From NCBI RefSeq assembly GCF_003130205.1, contig NZ_NRDF01000012.1:1-61104 (forward strand): 61,104 nt of DNA, in the 5' to 3' direction. Positions within the stretch are counted from its first letter, which is position 1. Every line of letters begins with the position of its first letter. The stretch is from Aggregatibacter actinomycetemcomitans (GTDB lineage Bacteria > Pseudomonadota > Gammaproteobacteria > Enterobacterales > Pasteurellaceae). Positions 52,315 to 61,104 of the stretch are shown here, one piece after another. The translations under genes were made by a program, and so were the position numbers. The notes under the pieces are model-generated. The model was not told where the DNA came from. It did no database searches and saw nothing but the letters and a program-made list of their open reading frames with translations.

Positions 52315-54063
52315 TTAGAGCAATTTAATGATACCGTTCCAAACCCAATTATTATTTGTCTTTTTAGCCTCCTTATGTCTAAATAACGACATTTTCCCGT
52401 CTTTAGAATCAACGTAATCGCTATTTACGCCCCCGCTTGATACGATTTCAATAAATAACTTAAATAGATTATCATTTCGGCTATAAACGTCACCTTCGCT
52501 TGACAAGAATTGTTGAATATTTTGAGTTTCGTAAACAACACTACTAAAACCTGAGTTCTCTTTTTCATTTCGAGCAGGGAAACTTAGTACAAAAAATGTT
52601 CTTTGTTGCACATCTACTCGCAATATTAACGCTGCGGCTGGATAGTATTGTTCCAGAGAATCAAGGATTTCGTCTAATGAAACTAACGTAAACTTATCGC
52701 TTTCGTTAAACCCTAGTTTAGGTGTGTACCAATAGACCTTCGCACCTTGTTCGTTGCGTAGGCGTTTAGCGTGTTCCCAAACGGTATTGAGGCGTGATTT
52801 ACCTTCAATTTCTTGATTACTAGGAATATCATAGAAGCAGTTAGCCATACCTGTATTACCTGTTTTCCCTTGTTTCTCACCTACACCGTAATTTTCTGGT
52901 TCATCATAATTTAAGAATTTAACTTTGCCACCTTTTTCAGCTTCTTGAACAAGCTGAATACGGTTAATTGTTCGCTCTTCACCAAGTAATTTCAGATGTT
53001 CAATAACATCAGCCGTTACAAGGTTATTCACGTTATCTAATGCAATATCGGGCTTTTCAAGTTCATGTTCTCGCTCTTGTTTTCGCGTTCTGTATTGAGG
53101 TTCTCCGTCTTTTTGTCCTTTACCACCTTTATTTGTTTTTATTGCAGAATGGTAATAAAGGTTAATTGGCTCGCCTTGTGGTTGGCTAATCCCTGTAATT
53201 TGGCAGCAAAGCACTGAATTTCCTAACTCAATACCATAGAATGAAAGCATGATTGGTTTGTCGTGCCAGCAAGGAATGAGGTAATTCGGTTTTTCTTTAC
53301 CTTTGGAAAGAATAACGTCAGCCATTACACTTTTCACCACCTTTTTCGTATAAGCATCATATTTCAAGTGATAAAGAAATACCGCATCTTTCGTGGAAAG
53401 GTTATTTGGTACGAATACACCCTTTTCTTTGAAAAACTCATTCAGACGTAACTTCTTCTCAACCTTGCTCCAGTTATCCGTAATCAATATACGTTTTAAC
53501 TCGCTAGAATAGCCGTAGTGAGCCATAAAGAAATGTAGTGGATGAACGATATAAGACTTACTATCACCTTCAGGCTTAATAACAAGTAACCGATTTCCGT
53601 CCCCTTTAAATGTTCTCAAATAAGACGAATGAACATATTTATCCGCTTCAAATGGATGTGGTGATTCCTTATCCGTCCAAAGCGCCTTATAAGCCAATCC
53701 TTTGCTCTTTGAAAAGGTAACTTTAAACTCTTTAAGTTTGAACTTACATTCTGATTCACCGTTTTTCCAGATGCTGCCGAATGGAACTTTATGCAGGTAA
53801 TTGATAGGCAAAGCAATCCGAAAGAAACTTTGACATTCTTCACCTGTTTTCTTGTTTATATAGGTAGGATTGGTTAAATTGATAAAAGTGACTTCAACGA
53901 GTGTTTTAGATTTATCTAGAGAAAGACGATTTTCATACCAAGTGGCAACATACTCATGCTCTTTATTGTAAAAACCGCGAAGAGGTTTTTCAAAATACTT
54001 TTCTAAATTAAGCGAACAACGCCAGCGAACTTTCTCTAATTTATTTTCGTTGAAATATGACAT
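52315..54063 (-). CDS. TnsE-like transposition protein
   Basis: 582-aa protein beside the right end of the element, reading inward. The C-terminal part resembles Tn7 TnsE in length and pattern: LNTVWEHAKRLRNEQGAKVYW, then LEQYYPAAALILRVDVQQR and FFVLSFPARN, matching the hydrophobic-strand/Asp pattern near the TnsE end. In Tn7, TnsE directs insertion into replicating DNA and conjugal plasmids. In Tn7 the gene is the fifth of the tns operon; here it lies at the opposite end in inverted orientation. The identification is by pattern and place, not by a strong motif. Confidence 0.6.
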   Translation of the reverse strand: MSYFNENKLEKVRWRCSLNLEKYFEKPLRGFYNKEHEYVATWYENRLSLDKSKTLVEVTFINLTNPTYINKKTGEECQSFFRIALPINYLHKVPFGSIWKNGESECKFKLKEFKVTFSKSKGLAYKALWTDKESPHPFEADKYVHSSYLRTFKGDGNRLLVIKPEGDSKSYIVHPLHFFMAHYGYSSELKRILITDNWSKVEKKLRLNEFFKEKGVFVPNNLSTKDAVFLYHLKYDAYTKKVVKSVMADVILSKGKEKPNYLIPCWHDKPIMLSFYGIELGNSVLCCQITGISQPQGEPINLYYHSAIKTNKGGKGQKDGEPQYRTRKQEREHELEKPDIALDNVNNLVTADVIEHLKLLGEERTINRIQLVQEAEKGGKVKFLNYDEPENYGVGEKQGKTGNTGMANCFYDIPSNQEIEGKSRLNTVWEHAKRLRNEQGAKVYWYTPKLGFNESDKFTLVSLDEILDSLEQYYPAAALILRVDVQQRTFFVLSFPARNEKENSGFSSVVYETQNIQQFLSSEGDVYSRNDNLFKLFIEIVSSGGVNSDYVDSKDGKMSLFRHKEAKKTNNNWVWNGIIKLL

Positions 54064-54127
54064 AATCCACTTCCTTTTCAGCCACTTAAATAGGTAAGTA
54101 GATTATAAATGATTTGGGTTATAAGGC

Positions 54128-54170
54128 GACAATTATTTGTATCGTTTGACAGTTATTTGTAATTTTAACA
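54128..54170. repeat. Right end with two close TnsB-type repeats
   Basis: Read from the tip inward (minus strand), TTACAAATAACTGTCA (54163..54148) and ATACAAATAATTGTC (54142..54128) follow each other directly, unlike the spaced repeats of the left end. The tip itself is TGTTAAAATT. Confidence 0.75.
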
Positions 54171-54544
54171 GCGGGAATGACGCCTTGCACTGCGCGTAAT
54201 TGCCCGGTGAGGGCGAGCTCGCCGATAAATTCAAATTGTTTCAGTTTTTCTGCATCAATATAACCGGAAGCGGCAAGCATACCGATGGCTATGGGCAAAT
54301 CGAAGCGTCCGCCTTCTTTGGGTAAATCGGCGGGGGCGAGGTTGACGGTAACGCGTTTGGCGGGGTATCTGAATTCGGCGTTGAGTAAGGCGCTACGCAC
54401 CCGATCTTGGGCTTCTTTGACGGTTTTTTCCGGCAAGCCGACGAGGGTGAAACCGGGTTTACCGTTACTTAAATGCACTTCAATGGTGACCAACGGCGCC
54501 TGAACGCCCATGGATGCGCGGCTGTAAACGATGGCTAAAGACAT
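54171..54544 (-). pseudogene. comM: comM, N-terminal fragment (disrupted)
   Basis: The first 125 codons of ComM: MSLAIVYSRASMGVQAPLV, GFTLVGLPEKTVKEAQDRVR, VNLAPADLPKEGGRFDLPIA, IGELALTGQLRAVQGVIPA. After this the sequence enters the right end of the transposon and stops 14 codons later. The Walker A region and about 155 codons that should follow are not found in the window. This fragment starts next to engB's terminator, in the native position. Confidence 0.95.
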
Positions 54545-54588
54545 GTTTGGCTCCGTAATACTGAACAGGGAATACGGAGCGACAACAT

Positions 54589-54630
54589 AAAAAAAGTGCG
54601 AAAGGAAAGAAATTCATACCGCACTTTTTT
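54589..54630 (-). terminator. Terminator after engB
   Basis: AAAAAGTGCG and CGCACTTTTT arms around a 20-nt loop. On the minus strand it ends in a T run. One arm has a full uptake signal (ACCGCACTT), the other a degenerate one. Confidence 0.65.
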
Positions 54631-54658
54631 GCGATCGGGATCGCAGAAATCATCTTTT

Positions 54659-55273
54659 TTAGGCAAAAACCGGCGCAAACCACCCGTCTAATGTTGCCGC
54701 CAGGCGATCGATACCGGTGCGTTTTAACGCAGAAAAGGCTTCTACCTGAATGTCGCCTTGGAACGGTAAAATCGCTTCACGCACCATTTTTACCTGTTTG
54801 CTGCGTTCACTTTGGCTTAATTTATCCGCTTTGGTTAACAGCAATAACACCGGCAGTTGGGACGCCACCGCCCATTCAATCATTTGCTGATCCACATCTT
54901 TAAGCGGATGACGAATATCCATCAAAATGACAATACCGGCAAGGCATTCGCGTTTCTGTAAGTACTCGCCCAGTACCTGCTGCCATTGCAATTTCATTTG
55001 CTCCGGTACGGCGGCATAACCATAGCCCGGCAAATCCACCAATTTACATTGCGGTTCCACTTCAAATAAATTAATTAGCTGGGTGCGCCCCGGCGTTTTA
55101 GAGGTGCGGGCAAGGTTTTTTTGATTGGTTAAGGCGTTCAGCGCCGTGGATTTCCCTGCGTTGGAGCGACCGGCAAAGGCGATTTCAATGCCGGTGTCTT
55201 CCGGCAAACTTTTCAGATTAGGCGAGCTGGTTAGAAAATGGGTTTTGTGATAATTCAGTTTAATATCCGACAT
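54659..55273 (-). CDS. engB: Ribosome biogenesis GTP-binding protein EngB/YsxC
   Basis: Essential GTPase (YihA) used in 50S subunit assembly. 204 aa with G1 GRSNAGKST (35-43), G3 DLPGYG, and G4 TKAD. I start at 55273 ([13 protein letters not shown]); a longer frame goes to 55351 without a good start. Divergent from the virK/ybjX-type gene. Confidence 0.95.
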   Translation of the reverse strand: MSDIKLNYHKTHFLTSSPNLKSLPEDTGIEIAFAGRSNAGKSTALNALTNQKNLARTSKTPGRTQLINLFEVEPQCKLVDLPGYGYAAVPEQMKLQWQQVLGEYLQKRECLAGIVILMDIRHPLKDVDQQMIEWAVASQLPVLLLLTKADKLSQSERSKQVKMVREAILPFQGDIQVEAFSALKRTGIDRLAATLDGWFAPVFA

Positions 55274-55407
55274 GGTTTTCTCGTGTTCAACAATGATAAT
55301 TTGGCGGCTAGCATACTTTATCGACACGAAAAAAACGATAAAAAAATGCAAAAAAGAAGGGATTATGCGAAAATACGCGCCAATTTTTTATTCTGTAAAA
55401 ACTACAC

Positions 55408-56283
55408 ATGACCGAACAACGTCCTTATCAATGGCCTGATCCGCTTTTGTTATATCCGGATCAAGGTAAAAAATCTTATCGTATGAAGCGTTTTCGCTAT
55501 TATTTACGTTCTCTGTTACATTGGCAAGCCATTAAAAAATTTGAGCGTTTTGTAAACCAAAATCCGTTGTTGGTGACGTTGCTTAATGCGCGCCCGAGTT
55601 TCAGCTATCCCTTGGTTCATCGCTTTTTGGATAAGCGTTTTAACACGCAACAACGTTTTGAAGAAATGTGCGATAACCTGACATTTTTACCGGAAAAACT
55701 GACCGCACTTCACTTATCTCCTTTATGGCAACAGCCGATTTGTTTCGGCGAAGTGATTGCCGATTTTGAATTATATTTAACGATAAACGATTATCAGGCG
55801 ATGGAAGGTTATTGGGCGTTGGAGTTACGCTATAAGCCGACACAGGAATTGATTTATTTGCTGACCTTCGGGCGGGTGCAAAAAGCCTTGTTGATTGCCG
55901 TAATTCAAGGTCCGAACTTTGACGGCTCGAAGGAAATGGTGAAATCGCTGACGAAAAAATGCCACGGTTTACGCCCTGCCTATTTGATGGTGGAAGCCAT
56001 GAAAGCCCTTACCCATGTTCTGGGCTATACCGCGTTGTGGGGGATTCCGCATAAATATCAAAACAAATCCCGCATCGTGCAAAGTAAGCGTTATGTGGTG
56101 GATTATGATGCGATTTTCGCCGAATCTGCAGGAACGTTAAAAGATTATTGGGAACTGCCATTGCATTTTGAAACCAAGAAGATGGACGATATTCCGAGTA
56201 ACAAACGCTCGATGTATCGCAAGCGTTACGCCATGTTGGCACAATTGCAGGAAAATATGGCGGAAGCACTGAAAGCGCGGTAG
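55408..56283 (+). CDS. VirK/YbjX-family protein (DUF535)
   Basis: 291-aa protein of the DUF535 family (VirK/YbjX). Conserved stretches include EGYWALELRYKPTQELIYLLTF, GPNFDGSKEMVKSLTKKCHGLRP and ALWGIPHKYQNKSRI. The family has been linked to envelope stress and antimicrobial peptide resistance in enterics, but the mechanism is unknown. It is a common gene in Pasteurellaceae, and an uptake signal lies inside it (about 55701). Confidence 0.88.
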   Translation: MTEQRPYQWPDPLLLYPDQGKKSYRMKRFRYYLRSLLHWQAIKKFERFVNQNPLLVTLLNARPSFSYPLVHRFLDKRFNTQQRFEEMCDNLTFLPEKLTALHLSPLWQQPICFGEVIADFELYLTINDYQAMEGYWALELRYKPTQELIYLLTFGRVQKALLIAVIQGPNFDGSKEMVKSLTKKCHGLRPAYLMVEAMKALTHVLGYTALWGIPHKYQNKSRIVQSKRYVVDYDAIFAESAGTLKDYWELPLHFETKKMDDIPSNKRSMYRKRYAMLAQLQENMAEALKAR

Positions 56284-56335
56284 ATATTTGAGTTAAAAAA
56301 CATCGTGAAAAAATACCGCACTTTTAAAGATATTT

Positions 56336-56357
56336 AAGCCCATCACAGGATGGGCTT
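56336..56357 (+). terminator. Terminator after the VirK/YbjX-type gene
   Basis: AAGCCCATC and GATGGGCTT form a 9-bp stem with an ACAG loop, followed by TTTTG. It lies between convergent genes; the preceding uptake signal (about 56315) is not part of the stem. Confidence 0.85.
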
Positions 56358-56378
56358 TTTGTTGCCGGTTTAAATGTG

Positions 56379-56885
<507 letters not shown>

Positions 56886-56925
56886 TCATTATAAGCATAA
56901 ACCTTGCCGGCTAAAAGCGCCCATA

Positions 56926-56953
56926 AAAAATCCTCGGCACGACGCGAGGATTT
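56926..56953 (-). terminator. Terminator after the ybhB-like gene
   Basis: Minus strand: AAATCCTCG, a 10-nt segment, then CGAGGATTT followed by TTTATGG, a 9-bp stem with T-rich tail, 20 nt after the stop codon. Confidence 0.8.
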
Positions 56954-56973
56954 GATGGACGATTTTGGGCGGA

Positions 56974-57471
56974 TTAAACGTTATACCAGCCCACTAAATA
57001 GGCTTCTGCCAGAATATGCCCTTGCATGGCGTAATGTAAGTCATTGAAGCGAAAGCCTTGTGGCAGGTTCAGTTTAGTATCCAACGCATACACATACAGT
57101 TCATAACGATGATTGGAATTTGGTGGCGCCATGCCGCCGTAGGCGGAGGCTTCTTTGATGTCGAATTTGCCTAGCGCGCTTGCCCAGCTGTTTGCACCCT
57201 GCACAAAATCCGTGGCGGTTTGGCTTTCATTTTCCTGCACGGAAGTGCGTGCTAAATCGGCAATCAACCAGTGGATCCAGACAAAACCTGAAGCCGTGAT
57301 GGCATCTTTGTCTTCCAGCACCACGGCGAAGGATTTCGTGCCGGCGGGCGCGTCGGTGATTTCAAAGGGAATGGAGTAGGTGGGCATACCGTTTGGGCTG
57401 AACTGATTGCCCCGTTTGCCGTATTGGTCGGCAAAATGCCCGTTTTCAATAGCTGAACTGGTGACTTTCAT
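56974..57471 (-). CDS. YbhB/YbcL-family (Raf kinase inhibitor-like) protein
   Basis: 165-aa member of the phosphatidylethanolamine-binding-like fold. It has the DAPAGTKSFAVVLEDKDA and GFVWIHWLIADL signatures and YGGMAPPNSNHRYELYVYAL, with conserved His residues for the binding pocket. I start at 57471 because AAGGAGAAAATTAAG precedes it. Function in bacteria is not established. Confidence 0.88.
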   Translation of the reverse strand: MKVTSSAIENGHFADQYGKRGNQFSPNGMPTYSIPFEITDAPAGTKSFAVVLEDKDAITASGFVWIHWLIADLARTSVQENESQTATDFVQGANSWASALGKFDIKEASAYGGMAPPNSNHRYELYVYALDTKLNLPQGFRFNDLHYAMQGHILAEAYLVGWYNV

Positions 57472-57576
57472 CTTAATTTTCTCCTTAAAAAACACTCAAA
57501 AGAATAACCGCACTTTTTGCCCTTGGGAGCTGAAAAGTGCGGTCATATTTTACGGTGTTTTTCGCGGGGCTTCAAA

Positions 57577-58407
57577 TTACCAGCCTTTTACCACGCCGTC
57601 TTTAAAGTGTTTTTTCGCTTCTTGTTCCACTTCCGGGGTTTGGTAGGCTTTCACGAAATCCTGTACGGCTCTGCTGTCTTTGTTATCGGTCCGTGCCACG
57701 ATAATATTTACATACGGCGAATCTTTATCTTCCACAAATACGCCATGATCTTGCGCATTTAAACCTACTTGACCGGCGTAGTTGTTATTCACCACCGCCA
57801 AGTCAACGTCATCTAACGCACGCGCCGCAACGGAGGTATCCACTTCTTTGATTTGTAAATTTTTCGGGTTTTCAACGATATCTATAGAAGTGGAGAACAG
57901 GTTGGTTGGATCTTTTAATTTAATTAATCCTTGTTTTTCCAACAGAATCAACGCACGGGCAAGATTACTCGGATCATTTGGTACTGCAACTACAGCACCG
58001 TCTTGTAAATCATTTACGTTTTTGATTTTTTTTGAATAACCGGCTAACGGGTAAACGAAGGTATTACCCACGATCAGTAAGTTGTTCAATCCTTTCGCTT
58101 GGGAATCCTTGTCTAAATACGGTTTGTGTTGCATTGCGTTAACGTCTAAATCGCCTTTAGATACCGCAGTGTTTGGCAAGGCGTAGTCATTGAATAAAAC
58201 ATATTCTACGTCTAAGTTATATTTTTCTTTTGCCACTTTCGCCGCGATTTCAGCCACTTGGTGCTCCGGTCCTGCCATCACGCCCACTTTGATTTTTGCC
58301 GGGGCTTCTGCTGCCGGTGCGGCTTCCGTTTTTTTCTCTTCATTGCAAGCCGTTAAGGCGAATACGAAGGCTAATGTTGCTACGCCTAATAATTTTTTCA
58401 AATTCAT
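57577..58407 (-). CDS. metQ: MetQ methionine-binding lipoprotein
   Basis: Substrate-binding lipoprotein of the MetNIQ methionine importer. 276 aa with a lipobox LTAC, then EAAPAAEAPAKIKVGVMAGPEHQVAEIAA (start shown in part), FVYPLAGYSKKIK and VPNDPSNLARALILL. I start at 58407, after AGGGGATC. It is the third gene of metNIQ on the minus strand. Confidence 0.94.
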   Translation of the reverse strand: MNLKKLLGVATLAFVFALTACNEEKKTEAAPAAEAPAKIKVGVMAGPEHQVAEIAAKVAKEKYNLDVEYVLFNDYALPNTAVSKGDLDVNAMQHKPYLDKDSQAKGLNNLLIVGNTFVYPLAGYSKKIKNVNDLQDGAVVAVPNDPSNLARALILLEKQGLIKLKDPTNLFSTSIDIVENPKNLQIKEVDTSVAARALDDVDLAVVNNNYAGQVGLNAQDHGVFVEDKDSPYVNIIVARTDNKDSRAVQDFVKAYQTPEVEQEAKKHFKDGVVKGW

Positions 58408-58441
58408 AAAAGATCCCCTTTTTATGTCAGTGTGAAGTTGA

Positions 58442-59119
58442 TTAACGATGATCGACACGTTTTGCCAAGTCATCGCCAAGTTTTTGTGAAATCATGACGA
58501 ATACCACGATAATAATGGTGGCAACCCATTTTACATAGGCCATATTGCGATATTCACCGTAGTTAATGGCAAGGCTGCCCAAGCCACCGCCGCCGACGAT
58601 ACCTGCCATGGCGGAATAGCCCACAAGGGTGACCAGTGTCAGGGTGATGCCGTTAATGAGTGTTGGCAAAGCTTCCGGCAAATAGAATTTACGGATGATC
58701 TGCCAATTGGTGGCGCCCATGGCTTTTGCCGCTTCCGTTAAGCCTTTCGGGATTTCAACCAGGGCGTTGGCGGTTAAACGCGCTACAAACGGCATGGCAC
58801 AAATACTCAGTGGAATAATGGCAGCAGTGGTGCCGAGGGTGGTGTTCAACACAAAACGGGTAAACGGCAACAAAATAATTAACAGAATAATGAACGGAAT
58901 TGAACGTCCGATATTAATCACGATGTTGAGTATCAGATTTAAGCGGGAATTTTGTAAAATTTCGCCTTTGCCGGTCAGGAATGTCAGCACGCCGAAGGGT
59001 AAACCGACGAGCACCGCCAGAAACGTGGAGGCAAAGCTGATATACACGGTTTCATAAGTGGAAACCCACACCGCGTGCCACATTTGGGGCGTAAGTTGCG
59101 TTAAAAAATCATTCCACAT
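58442..59119 (-). CDS. metI: MetI methionine ABC transporter permease
   Basis: 225-aa inner-membrane permease of MetNIQ with five hydrophobic segments and the EAA loop ([20 protein letters not shown]). Start at 59119 (MWNDFLTQ) overlaps the end of metN by 11 nt. Confidence 0.94.
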   Translation of the reverse strand: MWNDFLTQLTPQMWHAVWVSTYETVYISFASTFLAVLVGLPFGVLTFLTGKGEILQNSRLNLILNIVINIGRSIPFIILLIILLPFTRFVLNTTLGTTAAIIPLSICAMPFVARLTANALVEIPKGLTEAAKAMGATNWQIIRKFYLPEALPTLINGITLTLVTLVGYSAMAGIVGGGGLGSLAINYGEYRNMAYVKWVATIIIVVFVMISQKLGDDLAKRVDHR

Positions 59120-60146
59120 AGCCGAGCACCTCAACGCGTACGTTATTTTCCATTAAATAGATTTTTGCTTGGGTAATGGCGTCTTCATCACCTTCTACTT
59201 CTGCGACGGTAAAACCGAACTTTACACCGCCGGCATATTCAATTTGTGATGTTAAAATGCTTAATTCCACCCCGAATTTTTTCGAGGTCTGCGATAACAA
59301 AGGCGCATCTACGGAGCGACCGGTGAATTCAAATTTAATAATCGGGTAGGATTTGGCGTGTTTTGGCGTTTGTAACAGATTATCTAAATATTCGTCAGGC
59401 AAATTGACGTTGAAGGTCGAACGAATAAATTGTTGTGCCAGCTCGGTTTTCGGATTAGAGAAAATATCGCTGACGGAGCCTTGTTCCACTAATTTACCTT
59501 GATCGATAATCGCCACCGAATCGCAAATGCGTTTGACCACATCCATTTCGTGCGTGATTAACAGGATTGTGATGCCTAAAGTGCGGTTGATTTCTTTTAA
59601 TAATTTTAAAATGGATTGTGTAGTTGCCGGATCCAGTGCGCTGGTGGCTTCGTCGCACAATAACACTTTAGGATTGCTTGCAAGTGCACGGGCAATGGCA
59701 ACGCGTTGCTTTTGGCCGCCGGACAAATTCGATGGATAAACATTTTTTTTATCACTTAAGCCGACTAAAGAAAGTAATTTGTTGACTTTGCTTTCAATGT
59801 TTTCTTTTGGCGTATTTTCCAATTCTAAAGGCAGAGCGACATTGCCGAAAACGGTACGGCAGCTTAATAAATTAAAATGCTGAAAGATCATGCCGATATT
59901 ACGGCGTTCTAATACGAGTTCCGCGTCACTGAGTTGGGTGAGATCGTTGCCGTCAATGATCACGGCTCCTATGGTCGGTTTTTCTAACAGGTTAACGCAA
60001 CGAATCAGGGTGCTTTTGCCGGCACCGGATGCACCGATAACGCCACAGATATATCCTTTCGGAATATCTAAAGAAACGTTATCAAGTGCGGTCAGTTTTT
60101 TGCCTGAAACGTCGAAAATTTTACTGACATTCTTTAGCTTAATCAT
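59109..60146 (-). CDS. metN: MetN methionine ABC transporter ATPase
   Basis: 345-aa ATP-binding subunit of MetNIQ. Walker [10 protein letters not shown] (38-46), signature [15 protein letters not shown], Walker [14 protein letters not shown], and a C-terminal NIL (ACT-like) domain that senses methionine and closes the transporter (from about 265, [18 protein letters not shown]). First gene of the operon, behind a MetJ-type operator. Confidence 0.95.
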   Translation of the reverse strand: MIKLKNVSKIFDVSGKKLTALDNVSLDIPKGYICGVIGASGAGKSTLIRCVNLLEKPTIGAVIIDGNDLTQLSDAELVLERRNIGMIFQHFNLLSCRTVFGNVALPLELENTPKENIESKVNKLLSLVGLSDKKNVYPSNLSGGQKQRVAIARALASNPKVLLCDEATSALDPATTQSILKLLKEINRTLGITILLITHEMDVVKRICDSVAIIDQGKLVEQGSVSDIFSNPKTELAQQFIRSTFNVNLPDEYLDNLLQTPKHAKSYPIIKFEFTGRSVDAPLLSQTSKKFGVELSILTSQIEYAGGVKFGFTVAEVEGDEDAITQAKIYLMENNVRVEVLGYVE

Positions 60147-60195
60147 ATAAGCCCTTTTGGTGTTTAATTTTTTATCGAAAGGAGTTTTGTATTCT

Positions 60196-60211
60196 AGACG
60201 TCTAGAATGCT
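60196..60211 (-). promoter_or_regulatory. MetJ operator upstream of metN
   Basis: AGACGTCT (60196..60203) is a perfect met box, followed without gap by AGAATGCT (60204..60211), which keeps five of eight bases. MetJ binds tandem 8-bp boxes of this kind. It is about 50-65 bp upstream of the metN start, so repression by MetJ with S-adenosylmethionine is likely. Confidence 0.8.
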
Positions 60212-60340
60212 ATGTCAATATTTATCAGCTATATTCTTATAATTATTTTTTTCCATTTAGAACAAAATGGCAGAAGGTTTGCACGGCATGAAAATAAAGC
60301 AGATAATCAGCAAAATAATTTATAGACAGGATGAATAAAA

Positions 60341-60898
60341 ATGAAAAAAGCGGTTTTTTTAGATCGTGACGGTACGTTAAATATTGACTATGGTTATGTG
60401 CACGAAATTGATCATTTTCATTTTATTGACGGCAGTATTGAAGCATTAAAAAAATTAAAAGACATGGGTTACTTGTTGGTGTTGGTCACAAACCAATCGG
60501 GAATTGGCCGAGGCTATTTTACGGAGCAACAATTTTTACAACTGACGGAGTGGATGGATTGGTCGTTGGCTGATCGTGGTGTCGATTTAGATGGCATTTA
60601 TTATTGCCCGCACCACCCTGAGGCAAAAATTGCTGAATTTAAGCAAGTTTGTGATTGCCGTAAACCGAAATCAGGGATGTTATTACAAGGGATTAAAGAA
60701 CTGGAAATTGATCCGGAACGATCCATTATGATCGGCGATAAAATAGAAGATCTTTGGGCGGGAAAAGGCGCGAAAATCGGCACAAATATTTTAGTGCGAA
60801 CCGGCAAAGACATTACGCCGGAAGGGGAGAGGGAAGCCGATTATGTGCTTGATTCTATCGCCGAACTGCCCGGGTTAATTTCTGCACAAAAGATCTAA
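60341..60898 (+). CDS. gmhB: D-glycero-beta-D-manno-heptose 1,7-bisphosphate 7-phosphatase
   Basis: HAD-family phosphatase in the synthesis of ADP-heptose for the lipopolysaccharide inner core. 185 aa with the nucleophile motif [11 protein letters not shown] (Asp8, Asp10), [10 protein letters not shown], the zinc loop CPHHPEA...CDCRKPKSG, and [12 protein letters not shown]. It is divergent from metN and lies directly upstream of an rRNA operon. Confidence 0.95.
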   Translation: MKKAVFLDRDGTLNIDYGYVHEIDHFHFIDGSIEALKKLKDMGYLLVLVTNQSGIGRGYFTEQQFLQLTEWMDWSLADRGVDLDGIYYCPHHPEAKIAEFKQVCDCRKPKSGMLLQGIKELEIDPERSIMIGDKIEDLWAGKGAKIGTNILVRTGKDITPEGEREADYVLDSIAELPGLISAQKI

Positions 60899-60945
60899 AA
60901 AATAACCATTCAAAAAGATTTTTACAAAAAAATCGCAAAAAGGGG

Positions 60946-61104
60946 TTGCAAGGCGGGCATAAAAGCCTATAATACGCCGGCACAACGACGCGCCGTTGTA
61001 GTTTTTTATAGACAGCGCGTCGTTTTTTGTTCTTTAACAATCAATCAGACAAACTGTGTGGGCACTTAGAGATTCGTTTTAGATTTAGATATTTAAAAAT
61101 AGGA
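60946..61104 (+). promoter_or_regulatory. rRNA operon promoter and leader (rrn)
   Basis: TTGCAA (60946) and TATAAT (60968), 16 bp apart, with a GC-rich discriminator (ACGCCGG), form a P1-type promoter. The leader has an inverted pair ACGACGCGC/GCGCGTCGT, then the boxA-like TGTTCTTTAACAATC (from about 61028) and ATCAGACAAACTGTGTGGGC, which is the leader context in gamma-proteobacteria. The 16S gene begins beyond the window. Confidence 0.9.

Larger units (their letters stand above)
23061..54170. mobile_element. Tn7-like transposon inserted in comM, 31.1 kb
   Basis: The two tips are inverted and similar: 23061 reads TGTCAAAGTTACAAATAAG inward and 54170 reads TGTTAAAATTACAAATAAC inward. Subterminal repeats related to TACAAATAA-NTGTCAAA lie at both ends, three spaced on the left and two close together on the right, as for Tn7 L and R ends. 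The left end carries tnsA-tnsB-tnsC-tniQ plus a zinc-ribbon gene, and a TnsE-like gene is beside the right end. Flanks are GCCGC on the left and GCGGG on the right, so there is no 5-bp duplication. comM is the known home of Tn6022/AbaR-type elements of Acinetobacter, which also carry tni genes. Confidence 0.9.

Noticed and set aside
23061-54170. CRISPR array in the Tn7-like element
   Set aside because: Some Tn7-like elements carry CRISPR-Cas, but no spaced direct repeats or cas genes are seen.
60980-61104. Start of the 16S rRNA gene
   Set aside because: The window ends within the leader; the mature 16S 5' end is not reached.

Overview
The window comes from a naturally transformable Pasteurellaceae of the Haemophilus/Aggregatibacter group. 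Outside the island, the uptake signal AAGTGCGGT (or its complement ACCGCACTT) recurs about once per kilobase, often as inverted pairs that form terminators, and the gene content (manXYZ, rsmD-ftsY-trpS, ribB under an FMN riboswitch, mtr, aphA, hslVU, mlaA, gpmA, envC, metNIQ, gmhB) is typical of that family. Aggregatibacter is my best guess for the genus, but it is a guess.

Layout. 1-22.4 kb is core chromosome: a mannose PTS operon, rsmD divergent from ftsY, trpS, ribB, an M48 lipoprotein, ppa, the tryptophan permease mtr with a probable TrpR operator, a TonB-receptor remnant, aphA, hslVU, a solitary nikA-like gene, mlaA, yfbU, gpmA, a phosphohexomutase, and envC with a divergent polysaccharide deacetylase. 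At 22.4-23.06 kb is the C-terminal part of comM; its N-terminal part lies at 54.17-54.54 kb. Between them sits a 31.1-kb Tn7-like transposon with recognisable left and right ends (23061..54170). About 155 codons from the middle of comM are missing and I see no matching target duplication. 54.5-61.1 kb returns to core genes: engB, a virK/ybjX homologue, trmL, ybhB-like, metNIQ with a MetJ box, gmhB, and the promoter and leader of an rRNA operon whose 16S gene lies beyond the window.

Inside the transposon, from left: tnsA, tnsB, tnsC, tniQ and a zinc-ribbon-array protein; a serine recombinase-ParB-RepB module; Rhs immunity-like genes; a VgrG-Rhs polymorphic toxin gene whose centre is replaced by a 7.8-kb siphophage tail cassette, so that a phage tail-tip protein is fused in frame to the Rhs core; then a cargo of nucleobase-related enzymes (D12 DNA adenine methylase, OGG-like glycosylase, SagB-like oxidoreductase, QueC-like synthase, a PfkB kinase/deoxyribosyltransferase pair and a small Ser/Gly/Asn-rich protein) with a perfect CRP site upstream; and a TnsE-like gene next to the right end. 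Uptake signals are absent from the transposition genes and from the nucleobase cargo, which fits recent transfer.

The nucleobase cargo is the best candidate for an undescribed system. It combines QueC and OGG, known together from type IV CBASS, with a sugar kinase, a nucleoside deoxyribosyltransferase and a flavin oxidoreductase, but has no cyclic-nucleotide synthase, no TGT and no ATPase.
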